From assembly GCA_026874595.1 (NCBI GenBank), contig CM049306.1, positions 63,250,019 through 63,314,018 of the forward strand: a stretch of DNA of 64,000 bases, in the 5' to 3' direction. The notes beneath the pieces are model-generated. The model saw only the letters and a list, made by a program, of their open reading frames with translations. It had not been told where the DNA came from and searched no databases. This document shows, piece by piece, positions 1 to 13,728 of this stretch. Position numbers and translations under genes: made by a program. Origin of the DNA: Sipunculus nudus (taxonomy: Eukaryota; Annelida; Sipuncula; Golfingiida; Sipunculidae). Every line of letters begins with the position of its first letter. The first letter of the stretch is position 1.

Positions 1-96
1 AATACTTGAATTTAGTATTATACAGACTCGAATAGTCCTTTCAGCTTAAGTACAGCCTTAAACTACAGTACATCACAAAGTACAATTAGGCGATCC

Positions 97-3000
97 ACGT
101 CCTTATCCAAAGTACCTATAACAAGGATCGGGTCCGGTACGGTGTAACCTGTGTGCTATCTAAAATAGCGTCCTTATCCAAAGTATCTATACCAAGGATC
201 GAGTCCGGTACGGTGTAACCTGTGTGCTATCTAAAATAGCGTCCTTATCCCAAGTATCTATACCAAGGATCAAGTCCGGTACGGTGTAAACTGTGTGCTA
301 TCTAAAATAGCGTCCTTATCCAAAGTATCTATACAAAGGATCAAGTCCGGTACGGTGTAAACTGTGTGCTATCTAAAATAGCGTCCTTATCCAAAGTATC
401 TACACCAAGGATCAAGTCCGGTACGTAGTAACCTGTGTGCTGTCTAAAATAGCGTCCTTATCCAAAGTATCTATACAAAGGATCAAGTCCGGTACGGTGT
501 AACCTGTGTGCTATCTAAAATAGCGTCCTTATCCAAAGTATCTATACAAAGGATCAAGTCCGGTACAGTGTAACCTGTGTGCTATCTAAAATAGCGTCCT
601 TATCCAAAGTATCTATACAAAGGATCAAGTCCGGTACGATGTAACCTGTGTGCTGTCTAAATTAGCGTCCTTATCCAAAGTATCTATACAAAGGATCAAG
701 TCCGGTACGTAGTAACCTGTGTGCTGTCTAAAATAGCGTCCTTATCCAAAGTATCTACACCAAGGATCAAGTCCGGTACGTAGTAACCTGTGTGCTGTCT
801 AAAATAGCGTCCTTATCCAAAGTATCTATACAAAGGATCAAGTCCGGTACGGTGTAACCTGTGTGCTATCTAAAATAGCGTCCTTATCCAAAGTATCTAT
901 ACAAAGGATCAAGTCCGGTACAGTGTAACCGATGTGCTATCTAAAATAGCGTCCTTATCCAAAGTATCTATACAAAGGATCAAGTCCGGTACGGTGTAAC
1001 CTGTGTGCTATCTAAAATAGCGTCCTTATCCAAAGTATCTATACAAAGGATCAAGTATGGTACGGTGTTAGCTGTGTGCTATCTAAAATATCGTCCTTAT
1101 CCAAATTATCTATACAAAGGATCAAGTCCGGGACTGTGTAAACTGTGTCTATCTAAAAAAGCGTCCTTATCCAAAGTATCTATACAAAGGATCAAGTCCG
1201 GTACTGTGTAAACTGTGTGCTATCTAAAACAGCGTCCTTATCCAAAGTATCTATACCAAGGATCAAGTCCGGTACGGTGTAACCTGTGTGCTATCTAAAA
1301 AAGCGTCCTTATCCAAAGTATCTATACAAAGGATCAAGTCCGGTACTGTGTAAACTGTGTGCTATCTAAAATAGCGTCCTTATCCAAAGTATCTACACCA
1401 AGGATCAAGTCCGGTACGGTGTAACCTGTGTGCTATCTCAACTAGCGTCCTTATCCAAAGTGTCCATACCATGGATCAAGTCCGGTACGGTGTAACCTGT
1501 GTGCTATCTAAACTAGCGTCCTTATCCAAAGTATCTATACCAAGGATCGAGTCCGGTACGGTGTAACCTGTGTGCTATCTAAACTAGCGTCCTTATCCAA
1601 AATTTCTATATCAAGGATCGAGTCCGGTACGGTGTAACCTGTGTGCTATCTAAACTAGCGTCCGTATCCAAAGTATCTATACCAAGGATCCAGTCCGGTA
1701 CGGTGTAACCTGTGTGCTATCTAAACTAGCGTCCTTATCCAAAGTATCTATACCAAGGATCAAGTCCAGTACGGTGTAACCTGTGCCCTATTCAAACTAG
1801 CGTCCTTATCCAAAGTTTCTATATCATGGATCAAGTCCGGTACGGTGATACCTGTGTGCTGTCTAAACTAACGTCCTTATCCAAAGTTTCTATACCAAGG
1901 ATCAAGTCCGGTACGGTGTAACCTGTGCCCTATTCAAACTAGCGTCCTTATCCAAAGTTTCTATATCATGGATCAAGTCCGGTACGGTGATACCTGTGTG
2001 CTATCTAAACTAGCGTCCCTATCCAAAGTATCTACACTAAGGATCAAGTCCGGTACGGTGTAACCTGTGTGCTATCTAAACTAGCGTCCTTATCAAAAGT
2101 ATCTATACCAAGGATCACGTCCGATACGGTGTAACCTGTGTGCTATTTAAACTAGCGTCCTTATCCAAAGTTTCTATATCAAGGATCAAGTCTGGTACGA
2201 TGTAACCTGTGTGCTATCTAAACTAACGTCCTTATCAAAAGTATCTATACCAAGGATCAAGTCCGGTACGGTGTTACCTGTATGCTATCTAAACTAACGT
2301 CCCTATCCAAAGTATCTATACCAAGGATCGAGTCCGGTACGGTGTTCCCTGTGTGCTATCTAAACTAGCGTCCTTATCCAAAGTATCTATACCAAGGATC
2401 GAGTCCGGTACGCTTTTACCTCTGTGCTATCTTAATTAGCGTCCTTATCCAAAGTATCTATACCAAGGATCAAATCCGGTACGGTGTTACCTGTGTCCTA
2501 TCTTAACTAACGTCCTTATCCAAAGTATCTATACCAAGGATCAAATCCGGAACGGTGTTACCTGTGTGCTATCTAAACTAGCGTCCTTATCCAAAGTATC
2601 TATACCAAGGATCAAATCCGGTACGGTGATACCTCTGTGCTATCTAAATTAGCGTCCTTATCCAAAGTATATATACCAAGGATCAAATCCGGTACGGTGT
2701 TACCTCTGTGCTAATTAAATTAGCGTCCTTATCCAAAGTATCTATACCAAGGATCAAATCCGGTACGGTGATACCTCTGTGCTATCTAAATTAGCGTCCT
2801 TATCCAAAGTATCTATACCAAGGATCAAATCCGGTACGGTGATACCTCTGTGCTATCTAAATTAGCGTCCTTATCCAAAGTATCTTTACCAAGGATCAAA
2901 TCCGGTACGGTGTTACCTGTGTGCTATATTAACTAACGTCCTTATCCAAAGTATCTATACCAAGGATCAAGTCCGGTACGGTGTTACCTGTGTGCTATCT

Positions 3001-3706
3001 AAACTAGTGTCCTTATCCAAAGTATCTATACTAAGGATCAAATCCGGTACGGTGATACCTCTGTGCTATCTAAACTAGCGTCCTTATCCAAAGTATCTTT
3101 ACCAAGGATCAAATCCGGTACGGTGTTACCTGTGTGCTATCTAAACTAGTGTCCTTATCCAAAGTATCTATACTAAGGATCAAATCCGGTACGGTGATAC
3201 CTCTGTGCTATCTAAACTAGCGTCCTTATCCAAAGTATCTATACCAAGGATCAAGTCCGGTACGGTGTTACCTGTGTGCTATCTAAACTAGTGTCCTTAT
3301 CCAAAGTATCTATACTAAGGATCAAATCCGGTACGGTGATACCTCTGTGCTATCTAAACTAGCGTCCTTATCCAAAGTATCTATACCAAGGATCGAGTCC
3401 GCTACGATGTTACCTCTGTGCTATCTAAATTAGTGTCCTTATCCAAAGTGTCTATACCAAGGATCAAATCCGGTACGGTGTTACCTGTGTGCTATCTTAT
3501 CTAACGTCCTTATCCAAAGTATCTATACCATGGATCAAATCCGGTACGGTGTTACCTGTGTGCTATCTTATCTAACGTCCTTATCCAAAGTATCTATACC
3601 ATGGATCAAGTCCGGTACGGTGTTACCTGTGTGCTATCTTATCTAACGTCCTTATCCAAAGTATCTATACCATGGATCAAGTCCGGTACGGTGTTACCTG
3701 TGTGCT
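97..3706. repeat. 71-bp satellite array, about 51 units
   Basis: Head-to-tail units of 71 bp run almost without interruption. The period was checked at several places, for example 541 to 612. Each unit holds the blocks GTCCTTATCCAAAGTATCTA, GGATCAAGTCCGGTACGGTG and CCTGTGTGCTATCTAAA. Three sub-families follow one another: about 97-1430 (AAAATAGC junctions, CAAAGG), about 1430-2400 (AAACTAGC junctions, CCAAGG) and about 2400-3706 (AAATCCGG, CTCTGTG, GTTACC). Between about 3004 and 3430 the units alternate as a 142-bp dimer. The array begins at the window edge region and ends sharply at 3706. Short ORFs in it are by-products of the repeat. Confidence 0.97.
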
Positions 3707-6700
3707 AAAAAATAATTTACACTTCTGACCAATCTTTGATTTGGCGAAAGCAGATGAAGGTTTGAGGAATGTATGTGTCTGTATTTGTTCGATGACTAAT
3801 TTTAGACCATCAGGTCCCCCTTGATGTTTTAGCAACACACAACCTACAATAAATAGACATTTAAGCCATAAATTATTACAGTTATTAAATACACTGAAGA
3901 CTAAAGAAAAAACCCTGTTTTTTATATTTGTAAGAAGTGGCAAAATACTTTCCAAATGAAATTTAATTTAAACCTACCTACTAATGAGGGATCAAGTTAT
4001 GATCTGGTCTGGACAGAACTTATAAACTGCACCTTATACCATCTTATCCCAGGTAAACATGCTTTATTAGAGCATGTACATTCATTTTGTTCCCAGAGAC
4101 AGAGTTTCTTTAATACTGAACAATCGTTTATGTAATGGCGCAATCCGGGGTTGTTTAAAATGCAAAATCGGGCTCTGTTTTTCTATATTTAGTGCTTATC
4201 GCTCAGATTAAGTCGAGAAAAATCCCCCCCCCTACACACAAACCTATATGCGCCCATTTTAGTAAAGTCTTATAGTCTTATAGTCAAGTTCACCTCTAGG
4301 AAATCAGCGGTCATCTAACTAACAATGGATATTTGTTTATTATACTCTTAATATCCTCTGTTTAAACTGATAAATAAAGACTGCGAATATTAATTCTACG
4401 TTAAAATACAGCCTCAGGTGTTGAACAACGGCACAAAAGATGTGACCTTTTGAAAAAAATATATATATAAATGATATTGGAAAACATATCAAGGTTAATT
4501 CATCACACAGGATATTCCGAAACAGTTGGATGAACACAGTTTTGAACACGTAAAATCCGCCGTGGAACACACATAATCCCTCTCGGACATAGCGTGGAGC
4601 ACGTCCTCTATGATATAATTAACGTTAATTCGTCAAGAAGAAAGCCACGAGTTTCGGCGGGGCTTACGTCTATACCGCTTCCTGTGTGCAGACAGGGGGA
4701 CCACTTAATCTACAGTGTGTCACACCAAGTGTGTCTAGACAATTAATGCCTCTCAAATGAGTTTATGAGAAAACATCTTTAGTAATCAATAACATTAACA
4801 ATTTGGCAAGGTACACATTTTCATTATATTTAATGATATCACTATTTTTAATTTGACAACACATACCACCAGTTGGTTTTGAAAGTACTTCCTGAAGAAC
4901 TAGTTAATACGCCAAGACATCTTGGTGTGTGTCTTTCATCCCAGGAGCGGCAGCTTGCCGACGAAAAAAAAATGTATTATGCAGACGCTCTGGTGGCAGA
5001 ACAATCCATAGGTTTCTGATCAATTACAAATTGTGTGAATGTAAACGCCTTTCGTAACAGTATTCTGCTTGTCAAACTGGTATTTTTTTTCACAAACACT
5101 TTGTAAACCTTACGAAGGCTTTTTCAATATGAAATGCTTGATTTCCGTGAAACCGCCTTGGACATGCCACCAAGGCAGGAGATGCCATTGAGAGACCTAT
5201 ATAGAATAGAGGGGTAATATTGGCGTATGGTAGCATTATATATTTTCCTACGTACACATCTGCCCGAAAAACGGCTCTTTTTTCTTGTATGGATATAACA
5301 AGGACACTGTCATTTTATTTAACAACAAAAATGGCGCAGCCCCGTGCGGACATGTTTTGAATACCGTTATGGCGCCAGCTGAAACTTATGTTCTTTTTCT
5401 AAAGAAGAATGCTGCAGATAGTATTTCGAACAATTTATTTCAGTATTTAAGAAATGTTTAAACGTAGCACAATAAACCTATAAAATGTTTGTAAACCAAA
5501 CCAATATTTTGTTCCGGCGTTTCTTGTGAACGGCTGTCCATCTTAAACTAGGGTCAACACTCCAAAAGGCCTGGATGTCATGTTTTCATGGCTATCATCC
5601 TGGTGGCTATGGCTTCCAGCTGCCTTGTCCGCTAATACCTCTACTGATTCCGATTAACGTAAAAGATACCAGAAAGCTCGATTTATCATGTTTTTAAGTC
5701 TTTTTTCCCTTAAATGTGTCCATGAGGATTCATATATATATATTTCTACTATTATGTAATCCTGACTTTATGTCTGGTTTTCGTTTGACTGGCATTACTG
5801 TGATATTTGGAAACATATATTGCATCAAGAACATGCAAAACATCAATCGTGACATTTTGCATTGGACATGTTTATAGTTCCTCAGATGATTTCATCACCG
5901 GGTGTTTTTATACTGCGTCACGTAAATTATGATTATATTACTCCAGGTGATGATTCACTGTAAGGTGACGTCATTGCCTCGTGTGACCATTCATTATACC
6001 CTGCCATTCACCGCAAGGTGGTTTTTTTTTTTTTTTTTTTTTTTTGCAAATGTTGACCATTCAGTGTACGGCGCTTGTATTGCGTCCGTTTAACTATCGC
6101 CATATCGTGATTTTATGGCCTCAGGTGACCATACATTATATATACCGTGTTCTATTGGCTGAGATGACTTTTATAGCGTGATTATAAATCTCGGGTTACA
6201 TCATAAGTGACTTTATTTCGTCAGGTGACTATTCGTGATATAACCTTGAATTAGGGAAAGATACATGATCAAGATACTGAAGCTTTTTACCATTAAGTAA
6301 AAACATATGATTAAATCCATACCAGCTGTCTTGTTGTTCTCTTGCATTTGCGTCATCCGCGGAATCCAGTCTTGATACATTTATAAATATCCCTCTAAGT
6401 AAAGAGTTCTTGTACCGCTACAGCGAGCTGCAGGCCGGTTAATTTAGCTCGTTGCTTATAACTTGAACGGATTCAACTGCCTTCGTTCTGGGGTTTCTTA
6501 ATGGAGGTATCCGATGTTCTCATCAAATCCTTAATCCTCACGCAGCATGTCTCTAATATGGCCTGCCGGCGTTAACAATTTCATTTAATTATCGCAAAAC
6601 ATTACTAGGTTAACTATGTATCAGAAAGGAATGTACATATCAAATCCCAGGAAAGCACAGGAAGAAAAACAGGTAAACAGACAACCGGGAAGCCCATATG

Positions 6701-7476
6701 TAATGTAAAATAACTTCATTGGGCTGAGTAATTATCATTATCATTATTATTAATATTAATATTATTATAATTAATAAAAATTTTAGTTAAGTTATGAAAT
6801 CATTTTTTTTTTATTTTATTTACATTTCTAACATTCAAACAAACAAACATCTCACAAGATAGGCCTATGCATACGTTGACATTACAAAAATTACAGAGAC
6901 AGAACGAATTTTGACGAAACTTCCTGGAAGAATATATAACAACCACGGAGCAGTCAATTGAATTTTAGATTTGATCTGTATCACTAAATTTTCTTAAATT
7001 TAAAATAAAATATGTAACATTGTCGCACATGGCAATTCCTATGTTCAGAAAAGAGGCAACCCATTCATTCTAATAAGGGTAGCGTTTGTTCAGCAGATCC
7101 CCAGGTCAACCAAGTCAAGTCGTGAAAATGTCATTTATTGTAATGATAACATATAGGGTGATGTAATTCAGTAATCATTCAAGGGAAAAAAACTGTTTTG
7201 TCACCTTTTTTTCATAATTTTTACTTAGATATTTAACACGAATAGCATTTAAGCATTGTTAAGGTTATGAAGTTATAGAAACAATTTAAAGGGACCTACA
7301 TTCACATATCAGATATGATAAAAATACTAGAAGTATAGTGTTTCTCCTTAAAATATTCAAAAACATAGCGCGCCACCTGGGAATAATGCAGCGTAATTTC
7401 ACAAATCAAGTTTTTTTTCCAAGCTTCAAACCGGTGTTTCTTCTTTCATGTTTCTCTTCTTTGTTGTCGTGCATGC
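3707..7476. other. no recognised gene; AT-rich unique sequence
   Basis: No ORF here resembles a known protein. The stretch contains a T-run near 6020-6045, short TA runs near 5735 and 6720-6790, and a run of degenerate CAGGTGA-like phrases between about 5880 and 6250. Nothing supports an exon with confidence. Confidence 0.6.
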
Positions 7477-8045
7477 GCGAGATCAGACCTCTGGCTAAGC
7501 GAGATCGGACCTCTGGCTAAACGAGATCGGACCTCTGGCCAGGCGAGATTGGACCTCTGGCTAGGCGAGATCGGACCTCTAGCCAGGCGAGATCGGACCT
7601 CTGGCTAGGCGAGATCGGACCTCTGCCCAGGCGAGATCGGACCTCTGCCCAGGCGAGATCGGACCTCTGGACAGGCGAGATCGGACCTCTGGCTAGGTAA
7701 GATCGGAACTCTGGCTAAGCGAGATCGGACCTCTGGCTAGGCGAGATCGGACCTCTGGCTAAGCGAGATCGGACCTCTGGCTGAGATCGGACCTCTGACT
7801 AGGCGAGATCGGACCTCTGGCTAAGCGAGATCGGACCTCTGGCTAGGCGAGATCGGACCTCTGGCCAGGCGAGATCGGACCTCTGGCTAGGTGAGATCGG
7901 ACCTCTGGCCAGGAGAGATCGGACCTCTGGCTAAGCGAGATCGGACCTCTGGCTAAGCGAGATCGGACCTCTGGCTTAGCGAGATCGGACCTCTGGCTAG
8001 GTGAGATCGGACCTCTGGCCAGGCGAAATCGGACCCCTGGCTATA
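7477..8045. repeat. 22-bp minisatellite, about 26 units
   Basis: Tandem 22-bp units share the core GAGATCGGACCTCTGGCTA with an AGGC or AAGC linker. One unit near 7780 is shortened and a few carry CCC or ACA variants. The array is G+C-richer than the surrounding DNA. No coding or regulatory role can be read from it. Confidence 0.95.
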
Positions 8046-8730
8046 GGCAATTGTAATGTTTTGGTAAATAAACATATACGCATATATATATATATATTCC
8101 CTCCATATCCCTTTTGCTTTCATTGTGTGTGTTTTTATTGAAAGAGTTGTGTTTGTATAAACGCACCATTAAGGAACTTTAGCATGAATTTTCCTCTGCT
8201 GTGATTCAGTTGCTTTCTAAAACTGTAAACACGTGTGAATCAAATTCTGTACACACGATTGTCATATTTGTTATTATATAAATCGACATTACCTTGTTTT
8301 GTGCTATTCAACAGAGAAAGAAATTTGTTACATCTGACCCGATCGACGCAGGAGCTGGTTACGGCCGGACCGTGTGAAATGACATGTTTATATAAGTTAT
8401 GTGTTTGTCCTTGTGTCAGTAAATTCCTATCTGGTCGGATTACATGGATGCTACTTCTGAATGTACATATGTACATAAAGATATAAGATATTTAGATAAT
8501 GAAAAACCATTTAGTTGTTTGTCATAAAGCACCATACAAAGTGGGGCTATTTAACCCGAAGGAAGAGAGGCAGTCAAGGAAATCAAATATGCATAATTGT
8601 TTCGGTTTACATTTTAGTGTTCACCACACTCATGTAAAAGATGCCAACATTTAATTATTTGTACAGCTTATTTTCCATTTTGCTTTCTCTTACTCATGTC
8701 TGTGTATATAGACAGCTGTACTAACATGTG

Positions 8731-8735
<5 letters not shown>
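8046..8735. other. no recognised gene
   Basis: A short TA run at about 8080-8096 is followed by unique sequence. Two overlapping ORFs of about 80 codons on opposite strands (8235-8486) have no recognisable domain and are taken as chance. Confidence 0.5.
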
Positions 8736-8794
<59 letters not shown>

Positions 8795-8812
8795 TATATA
8801 TATATATATAAT
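8733..8812. repeat. (TA)n microsatellite
   Basis: About 80 bp of nearly pure alternating A and T, with one interruption near 8786. Confidence 0.95.
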
Positions 8813-9959
8813 GTGGTATCGCCGTATTAGTCTGTAGTTGTAGAAGATAAAGAGTGACCAGTAAACTATTTGGCATAAGAATCAAATAACCCATTACTCG
8901 CGCATCACGATCCGAGTAACCTTAAGCACACTTTAAGATTTCAGTGATGTCATTTCTTTAATTATTGCCAGATTAACTTTGTACAGCAAAATGATGTTAT
9001 GGGCAGAAATTCTAATTGTTAAATTTACCACTTATGTTGTGTACATAAATGAATGCTTAAATGACGTATTATGATGATATGGACATTACATATTGACGAT
9101 ACAATTATGGTAAGGCCATACATGCAAAAAAAACAATATACAAATAAACCAACTGGCACGGATTATGATACTATTAATGCTTTTTATTTAACGAACTTCA
9201 TAATTGCTAATATAATAACTATTACAGATGGGTATTTTTTAAATGCTTAACGATCAAATATCATACACTAAAAATAAGTTGCTCCAGCTTATGATTGATG
9301 ACCATATGTTGCACTTTGTGACTGATTTCTTGGAGTCCTTTCATGTCTGGCTGGCGTTCGGTATTGCCGGCAGACTGAGAGAATACTAAAATACTGTTTG
9401 CCGAGTATATTAAAAGCAAACTGACTGATTTTATGGCCACTGGTACAATAAAATACCCATTTCTTGATCGGGCGTTTCCGGTGCCCGGCCGACATTTCTT
9501 TGACCGGTTAATCACGACCAGAGTAATGTGGTAGTTCCAGGTAATTCCATAGCATTTCGTAGCCATATTCCTAGAATATGATCCAGGAATTCAACCTTCT
9601 TTTCTAAACGAACTTTTAGATGTTTAATGTTATTCACTCATATGAATAATTCTCTTAGGTTAAAGATTTGAGATATAGCTTGTGGCAAGTATGGGTCCAT
9701 TAATAGGTATACTTCCGGTGGGGATACATGAATCAAACACGGACAGCCGGTGTTATGAGACGAGGAACCGAATCACTCCGTATTGATTAGACAAATTACT
9801 TCATGTTTTGCACGGTATTCCTTCAAAGTGTACTGCATGAGCTACAGACAAGGCTCTTTAATTTAATTTTCTATATTTTTGTTACCTTGAATAAAGGCAG
9901 TGCAGAAATTATCACAGTGAACTTCTTATAAAATGAAATGTAATATATTTTCCATTACC
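8813..9959. other. no recognised gene
   Basis: Unique AT-rich sequence. ORFs of up to 101 codons on the minus strand at 9261-9566 match no family I recognise and have no supporting splice or promoter pattern. Confidence 0.5.
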
Positions 9960-10350
9960 GGCTTCTGTGGCTTAGGGATAGAGCTCACGACTCATAGCAG
10001 GGAGGTCGTGAGTTCAAATCTCAGCCGCGGAGCGGTGAGATTTTCACGATATGACACAACCCAGGGTGAGCGCTCTGCAGGCTATATGGGAAGGCTGTGC
10101 CCAACAGCTGTGTATCACTCACAAGCAAGTGCGTCTTTGGGAGGTTCCTCGGTGACCCAGCAGTGTGGATGATTATACACCCAGGACCTGCAGGTACGTT
10201 AGTCACTGGGCGTGGGTGACACCAGGATATACAAATAAAATTAAGGGAAGCGAGCGCTACCGCCCTTTTACGTAGTCCCAAACCGAAATGGATCTCTGCA
10301 GATGTAAAAAGGGAGGTGGTTAACTCCACACACAAAAAAAAAGAAAAAAA
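9960..10350 (+). mobile_element. tRNA-derived SINE, copy 1
   Basis: The first 75 bases look like a tRNA gene. An A-box-like TGGCTTAGGGAT lies at 9968-9979 and a B-box-like GTGAGTTCAAATCTC at 10008-10022, the internal RNA polymerase III promoter of tRNA-derived SINEs. A non-tRNA body of about 290 bp follows, with GTGCCCAACAG, TTCCTCGGTG, TGGATCTCTGCAGATGT and GAGGTGGTTAACTCC, and then an A-rich tail at about 10330-10350. The same body recurs at 26952-27320, which shows a dispersed family rather than a tRNA gene. Transcription is inferred from the boxes only. Confidence 0.88.
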
Positions 10351-10962
10351 ATATATATTATCAATTAAAAAGTAATGTTTATTTCACTGAATTTTTGGAA
10401 TTTTTTTCGTATATATATAATTTAATGGATATAATTTTATGATTTCAACTTACAATTTAACAAATAACGTCACGTAATTCAATGTAGACGGTCAGAGGCA
10501 TATATGTATAAATTGTTCTCGAGTATTAATGTGTTCATCGAGAGGGGTACACGACAGCGATATCTGTAGTAATAAATACAATATTATAATGTCATGAAAT
10601 CCAAGTTCAATTACGGGTGCATGCCGTCACCGTTCACCTTTTGTATAAAGCACTCATTAAATGTTTTATCATCACTATTATCTCAGGTGGAGCCCATGAC
10701 GTTTAAAGTGATTACATTGACAGGTTGTTGTGGGTCAGAAATAAACACGAAAAAGTGGGTCTCTGTGGCATAGCTATTCTCTAAGGGCCATCTGCCCATC
10801 TGTTGTTTGATGAGTCCCCATTTCCCTACGACTTCTGACTGGGAGCTCATACACAGCCCGGTCCAACTGTGAGTAATTCACTGGTTTCTATATAATGAGG
10901 CGAACACTTATTTCGGATGTTCTGGGCTGATTATTGTATGTTTTGCTGGTAATATTGTATCA
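10351..10962. other. no recognised gene
   Basis: Unique sequence between the SINE tail and the pearl-like element. No domain, splice pattern or repeat is recognised. Confidence 0.5.
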
Positions 10963-11530
10963 TAACAAGAGCACCGCAAAGCGGAGCATCTCCTCGCACG
11001 GGAGCATAATCATAAGGTGAAAATGATGAGGGCAGGTCTTTGACCTTGACCTTAGACCCTCTGACCTTGAACTCAATAGTATTCTTCAGCCATGGGTGGG
11101 CGAGGCATATGTGCAAGATGAAAGGTTTTGGTCACACGGTTTGGTTTAATTAAAATGGGTCCACAAGCTTTTTCAAGAAGTGGGTCCCGTGGCCTCAAAA
11201 TCAATAGGATTCTTCATCTGTGGGAGGGTGAGCAATATATGCAAGATGAAAGGTTTAGGTGAAACGATTTGGCTTAAAATCGATCCACAAGCTTTTTCAA
11301 AAAGTGGGTCCTGTGGCCTTGACCTTTGACGCCTAACTTCAAAATCGATAGGGTTCTTCATCCATGTGTGGGTGAGCCATATGTGAAAGATGAAAGGTTT
11401 GGAGAAACACATTGGCTTAAAATCGATCAACCAGGCAATTCAGGACAGATAGACGGATGGACGGAATGACGGACAGACGCACGAACGGAGGCTTTATCCC
11501 CTCCTCCTACTTCGTTGCGAGGGGATAATA
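10963..11530 (+). mobile_element. pearl-like non-autonomous repeat element
   Basis: The segment opens with GAGCACCGCAAAGCGGAGCA and then carries about three degenerate tandem core units of 120-130 bp, each with GATGAAAGGTTT, CCACAAGCTTTTTCAA and AGTGGGTCC. A degenerate GACG tetranucleotide run follows (about 11445-11490), and then a 3' hairpin of CCCCTCCTCCTACTTCGTTG against GCGAGGGGATAA. Tandem core, ACGG-type microsatellite and short 3' region in that order resemble the pearl elements described in bivalves. The family assignment is from memory and was not tested. No coding capacity is seen. Confidence 0.6.
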
Positions 11531-12955
11531 AACGGCCGGGTGTGTATTTCGGTTAGCGAGGTGTATCATATCATGATAAACGGCTAGGTATGTAGCGAGG
11601 CTCCTGAGGTATATCGGATCATAATAAAAGGCTAGGTTTGTAGTGGGGCAAGCGTGGTATATCATATCAGATAAAAGGCTAGGTTTGTAGTGGGGCAAGC
11701 GTGGTATATCATATCATGATAAAAGGCTAGGTATGTGGTGGGGCGACCCAGGTATATGGTATAATAATAAACGGCCAGTTGTGTAGTTGAGTTAGCGAGG
11801 TATATCATATTATAAAAAAACGGCCAGGTGTGTATAATGGTCCCTGTAAACTCCTTGATCATATCATGATAAACGGCTAGGTATGTAGTGGGGCGACCCA
11901 GGTATATGGTATCATATTAAACGGCCAGTTGTGTAGTTGAGTTAGCGAGGTTTGTCGTATCGTGATGAACGGTTTGGTGTATAATGGAGGGAGCGAGGTA
12001 TATCATATCATGATAAACGGCTAGTTGTGTAGTTGGGCCAGCGAGGTATATCATACCATGATAAAAGGCAAGGTGTGTAGTGGGGCCTGCGCGGTATATC
12101 ATATCATGATAAAATGCAAGGTGTGTAGTGGGGCCAGCGCTGTATATCATATCATGATAAAAGGCAAGGTGTGTAGTGGGGCCAGCGCGGTATATCATAT
12201 CATGATAAAAGGCAAGGTGTGTAGTGGGGCCAGCGCGGTATATCCTATCATGATAAAAGGCAAGGTGTGTAGTGGGGCCAGCGTGATATATCATATCATG
12301 ATAAAAGGCTAGGTGTGTAGTGGGGCCAGCGCGGTATATCATATCATGATAAAAGGCTAGGTGTGTAGTGGGGCCAGCGCGGTATATCATATCATGATAA
12401 AAGGCTAGGTGTGTAGTGGGGCCAGCGCGGTTTATCATATCAGATAAACGTTTAGGTGTGTATAATGGGGCTAGCGAGGTATATCATATCATAATAAACG
12501 ACTAGGTATGTAGCGGGGCTCCTGAGGTATGTCATATTATGATAAAAAGCCAGTTTGTAGTGGAGCTGGTCGGGTATATCATATAGTAAACAGCTAGGTC
12601 CATAGTGGGGCTGAGGGGAATATTGTATCATGATAAACGGCTGGTTGTTTATGAGGGTTGACGAGGTATATCGTATCGTGATAATAGAATGGCAGTATAG
12701 TGAGGCTGGTGAGACAGATCGTACCATAAATAATGACCAGGTGTGTTTTTATATGGCAAGGTATACCATATTATGATAAACGGCTGGGTGTGTTGTGTGA
12801 CTGGCGGGGTATATCATGATAAACGGCTTGGTGTTTTGTGGGACTGGCGGGGTATATTATCTCATGATAAACGGCTGGGTGTGTTGTGGGACTGACGGGG
12901 TATATTATCTCATGACAAAGGGCAGGGTGGGATGGGGCTGGTGGGGTTTATATAA
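11521..12955. repeat. 48-bp minisatellite array 1
   Basis: Tandem units near 48 bp carry the core GCGAGGTATATCATATCATG followed by ATAAACGGCTAGGTGTGTAG and TGGGGC. Units at 12060-12430 are almost uniform at exactly 48 bp, whereas the outer units are degenerate and of variable length. Because 48 is divisible by three, a 16-residue peptide repeat stays open on both strands in the uniform part. That explains the 173-codon minus-strand ORF at 11917-12438, and it is not evidence of a protein. A related array lies at 41985-44055 at the head of the second copy of the duplicated segment. Confidence 0.95.
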
Positions 12956-13728
12956 TATATAGTTACAAATTATAGGGAGTTTTCTTCGGTTGGCGAGATA
13001 TGTCACACCGTTGTAATTATCCGCAGAAATAATATTTTCAAAAGCGACTTAATGGTCGTTTATGTTTTATATTTTCTTTAAAAATGTAAGTATCAAAGTG
13101 AGGTTAGCAACATGAACCTGCTATAAAATAAAGAGGAAACCTTAAAGTTTTACGGTTCCTGTCAAAATAATTTCATCTCATGTCATGCTTTTTATTCCTT
13201 TTCCATTTTATTGCCAAAGTTTGTGAAGAAATGTAAACTTCGGAGAAGACCCAAAGTTCAATGGGTACTCCCCAGTGGAATGGACTCTAGCAAGTGGTAC
13301 TTATAAATGAACGCCTGAGAAGTCCGTCGTAATTCCATAAAAGAAATACATGTTTTATTCTTCTGTGCTGGATATGATTAAATCATTCATCTTTATTAGC
13401 ACATTCACATAACAGCTTGTGCAACAGGTGTAACGTTTGGTATATTTTTACTTTTATCCCATTCCTAAACATAGTTGAGACTCTTGATGACGACTAATGT
13501 CATGTTGCTGAGCCCCGACATCCCCGCCACACGGTCTGACAGGACACGTAAACAAAGGGAACACTGGAGATGATATCGTTCACTGTGATTTCAGGACTGG
13601 CAGACAAATCCGCTGCCATGGTTACATAAATAGGCAATGAAGGGCAATAAGTAAGATGTAGACTACGCAATGATTCACGAGAATTGTCATCTTTAAAAAA
13701 CCAGATTATATTACATCACATTATATTA

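Noticed and set aside
97-3706. CRISPR-like regular repeats
   Set aside because: The whole 71-bp unit is conserved with no unique spacers, and the setting is an animal genome.
9960-10035. A functional tRNA gene
   Set aside because: The tRNA-like head is attached to a 290-bp body that recurs at 26952-27320, so it is a SINE; no paired acceptor stem was found.
11917-12438. A 173-aa repeat protein on the minus strand, and its plus-strand counterpart
   Set aside because: Both follow from a 48-bp tandem repeat whose length is a multiple of three.
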